From NCBI GenBank assembly GCA_011037195.1, contig JAAEAF010009011.1, positions 1-64,000 of the forward strand: DNA of 64,000 nt, given 5' to 3'. The translations under genes and the position numbers were made by a program. Shown here piece by piece: positions 46,012-57,481 of this stretch (its first letter is position 1; each line of letters begins with the position of its first letter). The notes beneath the pieces were generated by a model. It was not told where the DNA came from. It saw nothing but the letters and a program-made list of their open reading frames with translations, and did no database searches. This DNA is from Triatoma infestans (Eukaryota; Arthropoda; Insecta; Hemiptera; Reduviidae).

Positions 46012-46620
46012 CTATTTGCCTCTTACCACGATCGCCAAATCATCTGCGTAGCCTAGACAGTCAATGCCATCAGCAGATAGTTGGCCATCAACGACCAAAG
46101 TCCACATCAGAGGGGACAAAACCCCTCCCTGTGGACAACCCCTCCCTACTTTTACCCTAAGGGTGGTCTGGCCTATTGTCGAGATGTTAAATGTGGAGAG
46201 AGTTGATGACCGAGGTGCGCGAGACGTTATTGAATGCGCCCTCAATGTCCAAAAAGGTGGCTACAGCAATTTCCTTGTCCTCCAAGGATTTTGATAGCAG
46301 CCTGTTAAGATCATCCACTGCGGCCTCAGCCGACCTACCTGGTTGATAAGCGTATTGGCGGGCACTTAGGGGGTTTGCACACAAGACCTCATCCCTAATA
46401 TATCTGCCCACCAACCTTTCCAGAGCTTTGCTCAGGAAAGAGGTTAGGCTAATCGGTCTATACGAGCCTGGCGTGAGGTCAGACACGCTACCCACCTTGG
46501 GGAGGTAGATCACCTTGACCTTCGCCACGGTACCAGCGTATATCTTCGGGCTATGCATGCCCTAAAGATTCTACACAGGTATGGTAAAAGAATATCTAGT
46601 CCTTTTTGTAGAAGGACCGG
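46012..46620 (-). pseudogene. LINE reverse transcriptase core
   Basis: Two frames hold the RT palm: 46558-46187 with SYRPISLTSFLSKALERLV and TFLDIEGAFNNV (motif A), and 46245-46012 with GCPQGGVLSPLMW (motif B) and GYADDLAIVV (catalytic YADD). One frameshift lies between motifs A and B near 46190-46245 and another upstream near 46560-46620. Confidence 0.85.
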
Positions 46621-47230
46621 TTAAATCCCATCCGTCCCAGGAGATTTGAAAGGTAGGGATTTATTGATGGCCCACCTGACTTTGCTTGGCCTGGTTATGA
46701 GAGTGGCGAGTTTCCAGTCCTCTGGAGAAGGTCTAATGAGCCTTTCCCCAGGGATCCCCGCCACCTCTAGGCCTGCAAGTCGGGATGAGCCTGGAAAGTT
46801 CGTCTCCGCGAGGAGCTCTAAGCTTTCCTCTTCGGAGACTGTGAAGGTCCCATCCCCCTTTCGGAGGAACCCCACTTCCTTCGCAGTACCATCTTTGGCC
46901 AACGCTCTGTGGATTCTGGCGCATGAGGGTGAGTCCTCAATCTCTCGCAAAACCGCCTCCACGAACGTCTTTTGGCCTTCCTAATTTCTTTATTGTACTG
47001 CGTGAGGCCATTCCGATAGACGGTCCAGTTCTGGGTAACTTTGGCCCTGTTGAACAGTTTTCTCACCTCGGCCCTCAGTTTCTCGAGGTGATTGTTCCAC
47101 CAGACCGTCTTTCCTCTTTGTGGTCTTGACCTTACCAGACAGTTTTCTTGGAAGGCAGTGGCTATCGTCTCCTGCACCTCCTCTACCGTCTGCTCAAGAC
47201 CCTCCACCCCTCTCCCGTCAGAGATTCCCT
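46621..47230 (-). pseudogene. LINE linker between endonuclease and RT
   Basis: Minus-strand 47207-46818 (TVWWNNHLEKLRAEVRKLF) shifts frame near 46970 into 46962-46621 (VLREIEDSPSCARIHRALAKD, then KSPGTDGI, the start of the RT domain). A TAG at 47228-47226 separates it in frame from the endonuclease. Confidence 0.75.
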
Positions 47231-48040
47231 ATGCTGCTCTATACTTGAGGTAATCCACAAATCCTTCCCAATCGGTTTCCCGAGGGTTCCGGAATGTTAC
47301 CTGCTGCAGCGGGGGGGTGTCGATGGTGAACCTGATGTGCCTGTGGTCGGAGCAAGATGGTTCCGAAGATACATGCCAGTTCCTGATGTCCTCACTCAGC
47401 CTATGGGTGGTCAGGGTCAAGTCCAACACCTCTCTCCTGGCCACCGTAACGAAGGTGGGTTCCTTACCTAAATTAGAGATTAGTAACCCTTTGCCATAGA
47501 TAAAATCCAAAAGGGACTTACCTCTGCTGTTGCAGTTGCAGCTCCCCCAAGCAGGGTGGTGTGCGTTAGCATCACATCCCACGAAGAGCGAGAGATTCTT
47601 CGCCTCACAGAAGTCGACGATCTCTCCCATCAGGTCCGGGAGGCAAGACTGGTCCTCACCGGGAAAGTAGGCGGAGCAGGCCACCAGCCTCCTGATTCCA
47701 CCTTTGGTCCGTGCCGTGATGATTGTTGTAACAAAATCGCCTGAGCAAAGTGCTGTCAGCAAGTTACCGTCAATCTGATTATTAAGGACTATACAGGCTC
47801 TGGGTTTCCCAGAGCTCTTACAGTATAACACCTTACCTTGGAATGGGCGAATGCCTCTGACTTCCCCGGCTCCTGCACCAGAGCGATATGTAGTCGCTCT
47901 GATTCAAACCTCCTGCACAAGACCGCTGAAGCGGCCTTGGCGTGATGGAGGTTGATTTGCAGGACCCGTAACCACATCCTAAGATGTAGTAGGGGGTCGG
48001 GAAGGCGAGCTAGGCTCGTCCCCCCGCCGCACTTCGGCAT
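47229..48040 (-). pseudogene. LINE APE endonuclease
   Basis: The domain starts with LRVLQINLHHAKAASAVL (N of the first motif) and IALVQEP (catalytic Glu) in 48040-47789, then after a frameshift near 47825 continues in 47831-47229 with SAYFPGED, FVGCDANAHHPAWGS (D and N of motif GDxN) and SCSDHRHIRF (terminal SDH). The full set of AP-endonuclease motifs of Jockey/R1/I LINEs is present. Confidence 0.85.
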
Positions 48041-48660
48041 CCTCGGGCGCCAGACACCGAACTGACCCCGGCTTCGCCCAGAGCGGCGAACAAGCCCTTC
48101 CCCCTGTCGGTTATTTTGCCTCTCTTTTTGCCTGCCTTACGGCAGGCTGAGGGCTTGGGTGCGCGAGCCTCCGTTGTCGGAACATCCAACGCGGGGGCCC
48201 GCGCCAGCTTAGAAGTGGAGGGAGCACCCTCCGCCGGGCGGATCGCCTCGGCGGAAGGGGCCCCAACCCCCACCTCATCGCCTCGTTTATCCTTGGTTCG
48301 GAACTTCAACCTGCCGAACCCGTAGAATGGAGCCATGTCTAGACTCCTCAGGATTTCCAGGGACTCCTTTCCCATGGAGAAAGTGAAGAGCTGGCCTTTG
48401 CTCTCCGGAACACACCCCATAACCGTCCAGAAGCCGGGATTGAGGCCCTGGTTGCCAAACCTCAAGAGGCTGACAACCCTCTCTGCTATCACCGGCTAGC
48501 CATCCTCATGGGGTACAAAGACCGAGCACGTCACCGGCTTCGGGACCTCGTCCCCCACCAGGACCCTGAGAGCCGCAGCGAAGGGACGACTTCCGTCACC
48601 CAGGACGCACTCCCCTTGTCTGCACAAGTAAGCAGGAGAAACCCTGCTTTATGGGTGCAT
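48010..48660 (-). pseudogene. LINE ORF1 (gag-like)
   Basis: On the minus strand VLVGDEVPKPVTCSVFVPHE, an in-frame stop near 48495, then LNPGFWTVMGCVPESKGQ and LDMAPFYGFGRLKF, followed by a Pro/Ala-rich low-complexity tail with basic patches (KAGKKRGK). It resembles the DUF4780-like RNA-binding domain of insect LINE ORF1 proteins; this is from memory of the family. A zinc knuckle is not seen. Confidence 0.6.
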
Positions 48661-48718
48661 TTAAGAAAACGCACCTGACGATCCTCCGTGGAGGCCGCTA
48701 TGGTGGACAGCAGAATTT

Positions 48719-48860
48719 GTTTTTTTATTTGAAACCCGAAGTTTAGGCAAACATTGTTTACCTTGTTGTGACAAGACTTCCAAACTTCTCTCACTCTAAG
48801 ATAGCCCCTGAAGAAGGTAAACAATGTTTGCCGAAACGTCGGGTTTCAAATAAAAAAAAC
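48719..48860. mobile_element. Inverted pair of family C PLE ends
   Basis: TTTTATTTGAAACCCGAAG (48722-48741) and GTTTCAAATAAAAAA (48842-48857) are inverted copies, as are GGCAAACATTGTTTACC (48747-48763) and GGTAAACAATGTTTGCC (48816-48832). The right arm has an intact hammerhead core; the left arm is decayed. Confidence 0.7.
48800..48846 (+). ncRNA. Hammerhead-like motif, family C, right arm
   Basis: CTGAAGA (48808-48814), stem II GGTAAACA/TGTTTGCC, GAAACGTC, and a stem I of AGCCC with GGGTT (5 bp, one G-U). Best-formed of the motifs here. Confidence 0.65.
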
Positions 48861-48937
48861 ACTCAAAAATTATTTGGTGTTTTCTTGGATACTTCCTGGC
48901 CGATAAGCCAACTAATAGATACATTTGATCATTTTTT

Positions 48938-49050
48938 CGTATTTAGGGTACCCCAAAACATATGTATCTATTTCCGTTAAAAAAATCAATTTTGAAAATC
49001 TTGCCCGATAGCAATACTTCCACTTGCCAAGAGTTAAAAAGGAAAGTGAA
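48938..49050 (-). repeat. Diverged family P 5' fragment
   Basis: Follows the minus-orientation P order: a CCCC..AAAACATAT block, GAAAATCTTGCCCGATAGCAA and TACTTCCACTTGCCAAGAGTTA. Confidence 0.5.
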
Positions 49051-49191
49051 AAAACCTGTACAATGCGCTACGGTTGGTGGAGGGTCTATTCCCGACTTTT
49101 TCCCATTTCTATCATTGCAGAGACATTCATCGAACAAATCTATTGATGGCTTATTTTAATGTCAAATGATGGGACATTTGGTCATACATAC

Positions 49192-49390
49192 GTGGTCATT
49201 AGCGCCCGGAGCTCTCTCAGTGCACTCCGGCCTCCGCACTCTGTTCTCTCGCTACAGATAACACTGTCCATCACCGGACAGTGAGCTGTAGAAGCTTCTA
49301 GGAAGAAAAAATCTAAGGGTAGCCCTAGACTCGAACGCTGGACCTCTTCGTGAGAGTCCAACGCTCTAATCACTTAGCTAATGCCTCCTC
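49192..49390 (-). mobile_element. SINE-B (tRNA-derived)
   Basis: In minus orientation a tRNA-like head (TTAGCTAAGTGATTAGAGCG, box B GTTCGAGTCTA) is followed by the body ACACTGTCC..GGTGATGG and the end GGCGCTAATGACCA. Confidence 0.7.
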
Positions 49391-49714
49391 TTTATTTGAT
49401 TTGAAGATTCTCTTCATAAGAAGTTGCTTTTAATTCCGTTCTACAACTATTCATTCAAAGTTACTTGTACTATCGCTGTTATTTTTTACTTTTCAATAAA
49501 TAAGATTTAGGGATATAAAAAATTTTACACAGAAAATAAAAAAATAAAAAAATATAATATATAAAAAATATAGATACAGCTGAGTAAAAAAAAAAAAAAA
49601 AAAAACAAAATTAATTAATCACATTTTTACAACAATGTATTTTGATTCAAAACAAAATTTGTCACATTTTTAATTATTTTTTTTTGTTCTAAGTTTTAAA
49701 TTTATTATGTAATT
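49391..49714. other. AT-rich upstream of the 49.7 kb frame
   Basis: Includes a 20-base A run near 49587-49606. No clear promoter. An in-frame stop (TAA, 49697-49699) lies 15 bases before the ATG at 49715. Confidence 0.5.
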
Positions 49715-50050
49715 ATGTCATATTTAACACATCCAAAACGTTTTACAAAAAGTGGACATAATAGTGGTAGCATAACACATCGTCGACGTTTCCGTGATGC
49801 ATACACATTTGGCGACACATTGCACGCTGTATCATTGTTGGCTGATGATATAGGTGGTGGTGATAGATTACACAAATGGATGACTAGCCATGAAGCTGCA
49901 CCATTAGAACCATGGACTTCGGCTGCTGTGATCAGGCTGGCCAAACGTTTAGCCAGACAACGTCGAAGGATATTGTTGCATGGTAATAAAGCTGATTGTC
50001 ATTGTCCTTACAAAGCAATCAAACATTGTAAAAAGATTGCAATAAATTAA
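49715..50050 (+). CDS. Hypothetical basic 111-aa protein, possible retrocopy
   Basis: A single-exon frame of 111 codons with balanced, non-repetitive codon use, unlike any neighbouring repeat. I do not recognise the family. The protein is very basic: a His/Arg-rich N-terminus (HRRRFRD at residues 22-28), an acidic-Gly patch LADDIGGGDR (42-51), an aromatic segment with HEAAPLEPW (59-67), an Arg helix RLAKRLARQRRR (74-85), and a C-terminal CHCPYKAIKHC (95-105) that could bind zinc. No signal peptide or membrane span. It ends with TAA at 50048-50050, and an AATAAA with poly-A-like run follows at 50119-50144, as in a processed retrocopy or small viral or host mRNA. The start is the only ATG near the upstream stop. 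Confidence 0.5.
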   Translation: MSYLTHPKRFTKSGHNSGSITHRRRFRDAYTFGDTLHAVSLLADDIGGGDRLHKWMTSHEAAPLEPWTSAAVIRLAKRLARQRRRILLHGNKADCHCPYKAIKHCKKIAIN

Positions 50051-50118
50051 ATATAAACTGTCTCATTTGTAAAACGGTCACAAACATTATATAAACAACA
50101 CGTTAAGTAGTCAATTTC

Positions 50119-50144
50119 AATAAAGATGTTTCACAGAAAAAAAA
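50119..50144 (+). terminator. Poly(A) signal and A-run after the 49.7 kb frame
   Basis: AATAAA at 50119-50124 with eight As at 50137-50144, 12 bases later. An earlier AATAAA overlaps the stop codon (50041-50046). Confidence 0.45.
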
Positions 50145-50917
50145 GTAATCTAGTTTTTTTATCTGTAAAGAAGCACTTTTACACATTACGAGTTTTGCTG
50201 CTGAATTTTTTAACATCACTTCATTCTCGCGTTAAACTTTATATTTTTAATTTTTACTATTTTTTTTTAATTTTTTTTAAACGAGGACTAGTTTGAATTA
50301 ATCATAATTTTTTAAGTTATTAATGAAAATACTTAGTCCTTGATTTTACGTATTACAGATTTCTCCTCTTAGCATTCTATTTGGCTACCTTGTCATCATT
50401 AGGGAACAGATTGTATTAGCATTAATTACATTAATAAAGCGATTACAATTACTATAAATACAAAAATAATTTCTCTGATGACGACTAGGATCACTAAAGT
50501 CGAAAGCTAGGTGAAGAAAAATAAAATAACGTAAAATCGAGGCCCAGTTATCAATATTCCTAAAACTTTCTCTAATTGGAATCCGAAGAGCGGAGAAGCA
50601 CACATTAAGTGAATCAAAACTTAGTTACTCCCCACCTAGGCCAGACTAGGAAGAGAGAGTTGAATTATATAAATACAGCGACAGTAGTACAGTTCAGGAG
50701 AGTATTACAACAGTAAATCCAGTCAACAACCTATTACTCAGCCAGTCTGTTTCTTTATATTTCTCTCGCTACCTTATTTCTATTTTATTGTAAAGTCCTT
50801 GCAGTTTTGTGTGCTCTATTTATTATACAGTGTTCAGCATATCATCGAGTATATTTTTATCTCATTTCTAAATTCATTTCTCTCTAATTCTCTCTCTCTC
50901 TCCTTCTCACACTATAC
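50145..50917. other. AT-rich sequence
   Basis: At about 50625-50700 ACTCCCCACCTAGGCCAG with a TATA-like AATTATATAAATACAGC could be a distant relative of the CCCACTCTAG elements. Nothing else. Confidence 0.4.
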
Positions 50918-51030
50918 TTTCTCTTACTCCTGAGAAAGAGGAAGTACTGCGCTCGCAAGAAATTTGCGAAAGTGAGTTTTCACAGGGAAGGAAAAGTTTT
51001 GATGTCTCCTAAGTACGAAAAAATATTTGT
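50918..51030 (+). repeat. Family P 5' fragment
   Basis: ACTTTCTCTTACTCCTGAGAAAGAGG start with hairpin, then a diverged ATTTGCGAAAGTGAGTTTTCA. Confidence 0.6.
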
Positions 51031-51034
51031 TGTG

Positions 51035-51200
51035 GCGGTTGGGGAAAGCATCAGAGACATTTTCCGTGGTAGCCTGCTTCATTTTGTTGTGATCGACCGG
51101 TTTCGGGCGTTCACCCATCTTCAGGATGCATTTTTTCAGACAGTGTGACAACACAGACTTGCACAGAGTAAATTCAGTTTTACACACTGACTGGTGCTTT
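51035..51200 (-). mobile_element. Hammerhead-bearing repeat, family B, single copy
   Basis: The ~165 bp stretch matches one arm of the palindrome at 62311-62590, from CATCAGAGACATTTTCCGTGG to TTTACACACTGACTGG. It is a non-coding unit. Confidence 0.7.
51088..51128 (-). ncRNA. Hammerhead-like motif, family B
   Basis: On the minus strand CTGAAGA, stem II TGGGTGAACGCCC, GAAACC, GGTC and GATC. Stem I can form 3 bp (ATC/GAT). Confidence 0.55.
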
Positions 51201-52537
51201 TAACTGTATTTAAAACTAAACTCTTAAACTAGATCAAGGAGTTATGGTCAACTGGGTGGGAAAACACGTGTATGGGTTGTTAAAGGGCAAATTTTTCTTC
51301 TTTACAATGGAAACAACAAATGGGGGTCTAATTTTTAAACTCTAATGTTGGAGTCGAATATGAAAAAATATTGTTATCAAATATTTATTTATGAGTGTGG
51401 TTTTGTGTGTTTAAAAAAAAAAAAAAAAAATTAAAAATCAACCAGAAGCAAGCTCAAACTTGGTATTCCATTTTGGATACTATCAAAGCATCTGTTACGA
51501 AAGTTTGAATAAAATTCCAGGAAAGTTTGAACCGGAAATGCCAGAATTGACTGAAGTGTTGTTTTAGTTTGTTTTTTTTTTTGCGTTTTTTTTTTTTGAG
51601 AAAAGGCAATGCCCGAAATATTATTGAACTGCTCAAATGTTTTTAATTTTAACAATAGTGCTACTAATTTAACTTAACCTTATTGAATAAACAGTACCTC
51701 AGTTGAGAAAAGTCACAACAACAGCGAGCGCTGAAAATCTTGCAATTTGCTGACTCAGCGTTGCTGTTCTCACAAGGTGTATCTTAATACGCGTAATCTA
51801 CTTTGCCACAATTCACTAGTGATCAGTGATTTCAAAGTGAATTAAACTATCTATATGGAAAGCTGGGATGATAAGTATAGATTTTGCTCATAAGGCATTT
51901 GTTTCATAGACATCGTATATGAATGCATCCTTATTGTATCTTATTGGATCATCAGAAAGTAAAGTGTTAATCAAACCCAAAATAGCAATCTGGTTTTTAT
52001 CGTTTAGGTGTGTACAATGTTCATCCTGTGAAAATATTACTAATAGAAATGGGTAGGTATACCTAATTATGGTATTATGTAATTATTATTAAAGAAGAAC
52101 AAAGTTTTCTTTTTAGGTATCTTATACCTATTTTCAGTTAAAAGGTCAAATCTTTTTTAAGATAATGATATTTTCTTCTCACTTAAAGATGAAAGATCAC
52201 TCAAATAAGGTTCAATATAAAAGAAAATAGCTCTTAAAGTAGTATGAAAGTTCTATAAACTTTTCATTGAAATTTCCTAGCATCTAAAAGAAACTTTACA
52301 ATCTTAACTTCTGCTTATCTTTTTCGCTTAGTACATTTGGTTTTATACTAAAAAACCTTTCTAGTGATCTCTAGTGATTGCTAAACGAAAGTACTTCTGT
52401 TATAGAAAACAATGTAAAAGAGAGATTACTAAACAAATATAAACTTATCTCTTTCTAATATCTTTATTTGGATAACTTTTGCAGAAATGGTCTGTCTATT
52501 GAAACAGCGATTGCAATTGAATTAGCCTATTCATTTA
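51201..52537. other. AT-rich sequence
   Basis: No gene signal. The overlapping minus-strand frames at 51431-51655 arise from A/T runs. Confidence 0.5.
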
Positions 52538-53552
52538 TAAAAATCTGGTGTGAAACACTCAGACAACTTTCTCTTACACCAATTCTCAAAATTATAATTG
52601 ATAAATTTTATAGTTTGTGAACTAAATTGAATGAAATTCGTCGAAAACTGAAAAAAAAAAAACTGTTCAGTAAAAGCGCACTTCTGGTTTACTAATTTTC
52701 TCGGAATTTTGGCTAATCTATTTATTTCTAATTACGTTTATTTGGATGATTAGAATTATATAATGTAATCATCGAATTATACTTTATCAACTATGATAGC
52801 ACTTTAAAGAAAAACATAACCCCACCCCTAAAAGTGCCTTTAAATGAATTTTTCCAGAGAAATGTTACAAATAAAAGCCGGCAGATCTTTGTATGTCTGG
52901 TTTATATGGTAAAGTTTCAAGATAAACGTTGGAACCATTTTTGAGAAAATCGCAAAAAAAGTGAAAAAATTATTTAGTAAAGTGATAATGAAAACGCACT
53001 TTCGATCATCCGATTTTCTTCAAACTCGGAATTTAACAATAACATATTTAATTCTAATTAACATTATTTAGTTGACAGAATTGTCTAATAAACTGAAATA
53101 GCATTTTAGATGAAAACCTAACCCCAACCCCGTCCCCTAAAAGTGCTCTTAAATGAATTTTCCCGGAGAAATGTTTCAAATAAATGTTGCAGAACTTTGT
53201 ATGTGTAGTTGATATATCACATTTAAAGAAAATCGTAGGAGCCATTTTTGAGAAAATCGCAAAAACGTAAGAAAACCAACTAGTGAAGTGGCATTTCCTA
53301 TCGAGGAATTTTGACAGATAACGGACTTTCAGATTCCGTGATATCTAAAACGGAATATTAAGTTTCAACTTTCTACGGTTTCACTGTTTTTGAGCTATGC
53401 TGCTCACATATACACTCACATACACACACTATTTGCTGAAAACCACTTTTTTTTTACTCAGGGAATCTCAAAACGGATATTTCCGGTGAAAACTAGATCT
53501 CGAAAATTTGACACGATTACAATACTTCCTCTTACTAAGAGTAAGAGAAAGT
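52538..53552 (-). repeat. Family P repeat, near full length
   Basis: From AAATCTGGTGTGAAACAC to TAAGAGTAAGAGAAAGTA, with two inner subunits and an interrupted CA microsatellite near 53413-53430. The minus frame at 53054-53245 is a repeat shadow. Confidence 0.85.
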
Positions 53553-53635
53553 AAAAAAGAAATTAAATATAAAAGTTAAAAAAAAAATGTAGAAGTTGTG
53601 ACTCATGGAATAACAATGCTGTTCATATTACAAAT

Positions 53636-53815
53636 TACGGCGGATTTGGTGTAATGGTTACGAGCGTGGTCTTGTAACTCTGGGAAGTTTCCCCAGTTTG
53701 AGTGCTGCATATAACTGCGAAATTGATATTCGTTTAAAAAATATTTACAATAGTAAAGTATGTAATTGTCCCCCCCCCCGCCTAAGGCACCTAATTTGGT
53801 AGTTGCCCTGAAAAA
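53636..53815 (+). mobile_element. SINE-C (tRNA-derived), copy 2
   Basis: Box A GTGTAATGGTTACG, box B CAGTTTGAGTGC, then the same body as 33405-33590 (AATTTGGTAGTTGCCCTGAAAAAA end). Confidence 0.65.
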
Positions 53816-54366
53816 AATAGACATTTGTATGTGAATATTTATTTTAAATCAATTCTCAAAATAGCTATGATTATTTAAATGATAAATATCCTTCCAAGAA
53901 CTGGTTTGTTTTTGGAGAATTAAATATTGATCCACTAAAATCTAATGCCAAGGGTTTTAGCGCTCTAAAAGCCTGTGTATTGAGTGTCCACTGAAATTGG
54001 CTAACAAAATTACTACTACGTTTCTAGAATGAGCTAGTAGTAGGCTGACCAAACCAGAAACCCTCATTTATATTTACTGTATACAAGCAGCTGATGACAG
54101 CCTAGGTATCTTTCCTTAACTAATTCACTTCGTTAGACGTTTGCATGCATTAAGAGGTTTACAAGTTAGAAGGAGGTTTACATTTGTCACCATAACAACA
54201 CTGTATAGACGAGGTCGACCAGAGAGAGAGAGAGAGTGTAATGGGATCATAGAGCGAAATTCCCCTAGCTCAAGATTCTGTGAATCCCCGGGATAGCTTA
54301 CATAATTAATCTAAAAAATCGATTATGAAAAATAAAATAAAGTCACCGAACTAACCCGCCCCCCCC
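53816..54366. other. AT-rich sequence
   Basis: A GA microsatellite at about 54218-54235 is the only notable feature. Confidence 0.5.
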
Positions 54367-54457
54367 ACCATGGGGCAATAGCCCGTGAAGGGCCAAGGCT
54401 TGCCAGACGGTAAATTGGATAGGGGGGGGATGTGGTTTAATACGTTTAGTTCCGGCC
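54367..54457 (-). mobile_element. SINE-A 3' fragment at the left breakpoint
   Basis: CCCGTGAAGGGCCAAGGCTT and GTTCCGGCC match the 3' part of SINE-A in minus orientation. The SINE stops exactly where the inverted arm begins (about 54458). Confidence 0.7.
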
Positions 54458-55227
54458 ATATTCCAATAAGTTTGGGGTTCTTCAGAGTATTGATGGTTTA
54501 AATTTTAGGCCTACACTTGCAAGAATTGCGGTGATTAACTGTAATAGTAGTATAGTAGTGGTGCCACTCTTTTTCGCTTTTGAATTGGACTACTTATCTA
54601 AATTAAATAGTCCTTGACGGATAAGAAGGGCTCGCCATAAAAAGGGCACAGAAATTGAAAAAGAGAAACTTATATAAATAGAGACGATGGACTGCATCTG
54701 CGCAAAAACTGGCTAAGTCTCTTACAAGAAAAAAAGCAAAAGAAGACATAAAAGGGTTTACTGTGGGAGGGGGGGAGAATATCATTTCTTCCTGTTGAGA
54801 AAGAAGGCAGCTGAAGAAGACTTTACGCACCATCATCTTACGGCCAAATCTCTTGTGTGCAGGCTAGAGGAGAAAAAATAGCTTATACCAAATTATGAAT
54901 GGATTCGAAAACGAAGACGCTAGTAAGTATTTGTAGTTTAGGTTTCACAATAGATAAATTTCAAAAATGTTTTAAAATTATAACAGAGGTGAAATACTGT
55001 TGATTTGTTCACTTAATATTAAAATAGTCAATTTTATCTACAAGTGTTGATACTGTATACAAGTACTGATACAAGTATACATGCTCTTAAGAGCAATTTT
55101 GTCTGTTACTACAGTTGCGGTTCACGTACTTTTCTACCCCACAAGAAAAACTCCGTAGACTGATAAACCTCGGTGGTTGGTTCTCAATATGGCGACACTC
55201 ATCTTTCGACAAGACATGCATTGAAAT

Positions 55228-55489
55228 GAAAAAAAAACCCTATGGCGCGACAGCCCATGAAGGGCCAAGGCTTGCCAGACGTCAATTTGAATAGTGGAGC
55301 GTGTGGTAAGCACGCTGCAGTTCTCACGCCGTTCAGTTCCGGCCTTTGCTACCAAGGGCGCTCCTAACTGTATCTTCCCACTTTTTATCACGGTGCTGGG
55401 TCAACACCGACTTTGCCTTCACTGGAATCGAACCCTGAATTCTCGCACGAAAGGCGAGTGCGCTAGCCACTAGACCAACGCGTGAGGAC
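55228..55489 (-). mobile_element. SINE-A, inner edge of left arm
   Basis: Full-length minus copy with box B region GGAATCGAACCCTGAA and head AACGCGTGAGGAC. It marks the inner end of the left inverted arm. Confidence 0.8.
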
Positions 55490-55654
55490 ACCGCAGTAAA
55501 GCTACATAAAAAAAAAAGACTGACATTTAAGAGGAGTTTATTTAAGAACTGATTCAACTGAAAAATATACATTTAGCACATTGAATGAGTATTTCCTATT
55601 GTATGTGTAATTTAATGAAATTTGTGCCATTCCTGCCACCTGTGTCCTTTATCT

Positions 55655-55790
55655 AATAATAATAATCTGTCTTTATTTACAAAATATACAAGAAAAAGAC
55701 AGTTACTTCTGGCAAAGCAATCGGAGATGTTTGCTCTGCTTAAAGGAATTAGTATTATACAGAATGAATTGTAGTACTTAGGAAATGAAT
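55655..55790 (-). pseudogene. LINE-B 3' tail
   Basis: ATAATAATAATCTGTCTTTATTTAC is the minus-strand AATAAAGACAG..ATT tail, as at 37740. Confidence 0.6.
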
Positions 55791-55794
55791 TTTT

Positions 55795-56780
55795 ACTTCC
55801 TCTTACTGCTAGTAAGAGGATTATTATATAATCGTGTCAAATTTTCGATTTCAAGTTTTCACCGGAAATATCCGTATTGAGGACCAGTGAGTCCAAAAAA
55901 GTGGTTTTTGCAAAAAGATGTGTATGTATATGTACGTATGTGATTCACCATAACAACACGAAAGGTTGAGAAAGCATAGCTCAAAAACGAAAAATCGTAG
56001 AAAGTTCAAACTTGATATTCCGTTTAGGTATCACCATGGAATCTGACATTACGTTATCTGTCAAAATTCCTCAACCGGAAGTACAACTTAATTAAATGTT
56101 TTTTGTTTTTTTTTTACACTTTCTTGCGACTTTTCTCAAAAATGGCTCCGACGATTTTTCAAAGCCTTGTATATCAACTACACATACAAAGAGTTACAAT
56201 TTTTATTTGAAATATTTCTCTAGGAAAATTCATTTAAGGGCACTTTTGGGGGAGGGGTGGGGTTAGGTTTTCCTCTAACGTGTTCGTTCAGTTTATAATA
56301 CAATTCTATAATCTAAATAATATTAATTAGAATTAAATGAGTTGTAAATTCCCTGGGTTTTGCAAAAATCGGGTAACCGGAAGTGCGTTTTTACTGAAAT
56401 GTATTTTTACAGTTTTCTGGTATTTTCTTGAAAACGACTCCAACGATTTTCTTTAAAGTAGGAATGTGTACTATACATATAAAGAGCTACAACTTTTATT
56501 TGGAACATTTCTCCTGGTGAATTCATTTAAGGGGGCTTTTGTAGGAGGGGATGGGGTTAGGTTTTTCTCTAAAGCGCTATCATAAGTTGATTATACAATT
56601 ATACCTTTAAAAAAATCAAAATTAATTAGAAATAAATAGATGGGCAAAATTCCGAGTTTCAAGAAAATTAGTGCGCTTTTACTGAATATTTGTTTCTGTT
56701 TTCAACGAACTCTAAAATTTGTCAATTACAATTTTGCAAACTGGAGTAAGAGAAAGTTGTGTGAGTGTTTCACTGGATTT
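55795..56780 (+). repeat. Family P, unit 1
   Basis: Starts ACTTCCTCTTACTGCTAGTAAGAGG, a nearly perfect hairpin, and ends GTGTGAGTGTTTCAC. Confidence 0.85.
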
Positions 56781-57144
56781 AATCATATATAATTGTACGA
56801 AATAAAAGTTACTAATTATATTGAGCTAAAAGAAGATAATCTATCAAAAGTCAAAATTTAAAACCATTCATAAAGACTAAGAATGATAATGACATTATTA
56901 CCACTAATTATTCAATCAAAAAGTCAAACACTCATCACAATATTTTAAAATTAAATTCCAATTACATTCATTAAAAAACAATATTACTTCTTGATCTGAT
57001 AAAATATATTTACCATACAATTTATTATTCTAATATTCTGGTAATAAAATGGACAGTATTTTGTTTTTTTTTTGGCATTGCCTAGTTTTATTTTTCGTAC
57101 AGTTAAACGTTGACTTTCGCCATACACTTTCTAGAGCCCACTAT

Positions 57145-57480
57145 AGCTCTTTAACTTTTCAAAACTCCTCCAAAGAAGGATATTTATCTAGATGTTGTGC
57201 CGTCATATTATGGCCCATGTTGCAGAACGAACATTTTGGGTTGTTAGACATGCTAATTTTGTTTAAATAGTTCTGGAGGTAATCGTGTCCTGTCTGCATT
57301 CTAAATCCCGAAAGTCCCTATATGAATATGTCCATTTATCTCTCTTAGTTTCACACACAATTTTTCCTCCGGCCTTAACCATAAGGAAGCGCGTTCATTC
57401 GGGAGATTAATTTTTTCTTTCACTAGTATTACAGTGATATTTGATAGGATAGTGAACAATTTGATATCTATTTTTTTTTT
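57145..57480 (-). pseudogene. LINE C-terminal knuckle, unit 1
   Basis: Minus-strand phrases KINLPNERASLWLRPEE, RMQTGHDYLQNYLNK and NPKCSFCNMGHNMTAQHLDK (C-x2-C...H) are the C-terminal end of a non-LTR polyprotein, broken by frameshifts. Confidence 0.6.
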
Positions 57481-57481
57481 C

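Larger units (their letters stand above)
44660..48718 (-). mobile_element. R1/I-type LINE, near full length, degenerate
   Basis: A ~4 kb non-LTR retrotransposon reads on the minus strand in the order ORF1, APE endonuclease, reverse transcriptase, RNase H, 3' UTR. It is far more GC-rich than its surroundings. Several frameshifts and stops break it. The 3' end lies inside a family P microsatellite and the 5' end abuts a PLE terminal pair. An unsequenced gap at 44863-45120 removes most of the RNase H. Parts are listed separately. Confidence 0.85.

Noticed and set aside
48116..48325. Plus-strand Ala-rich frame
   Set aside because: Antisense of the low-complexity tail of LINE ORF1.
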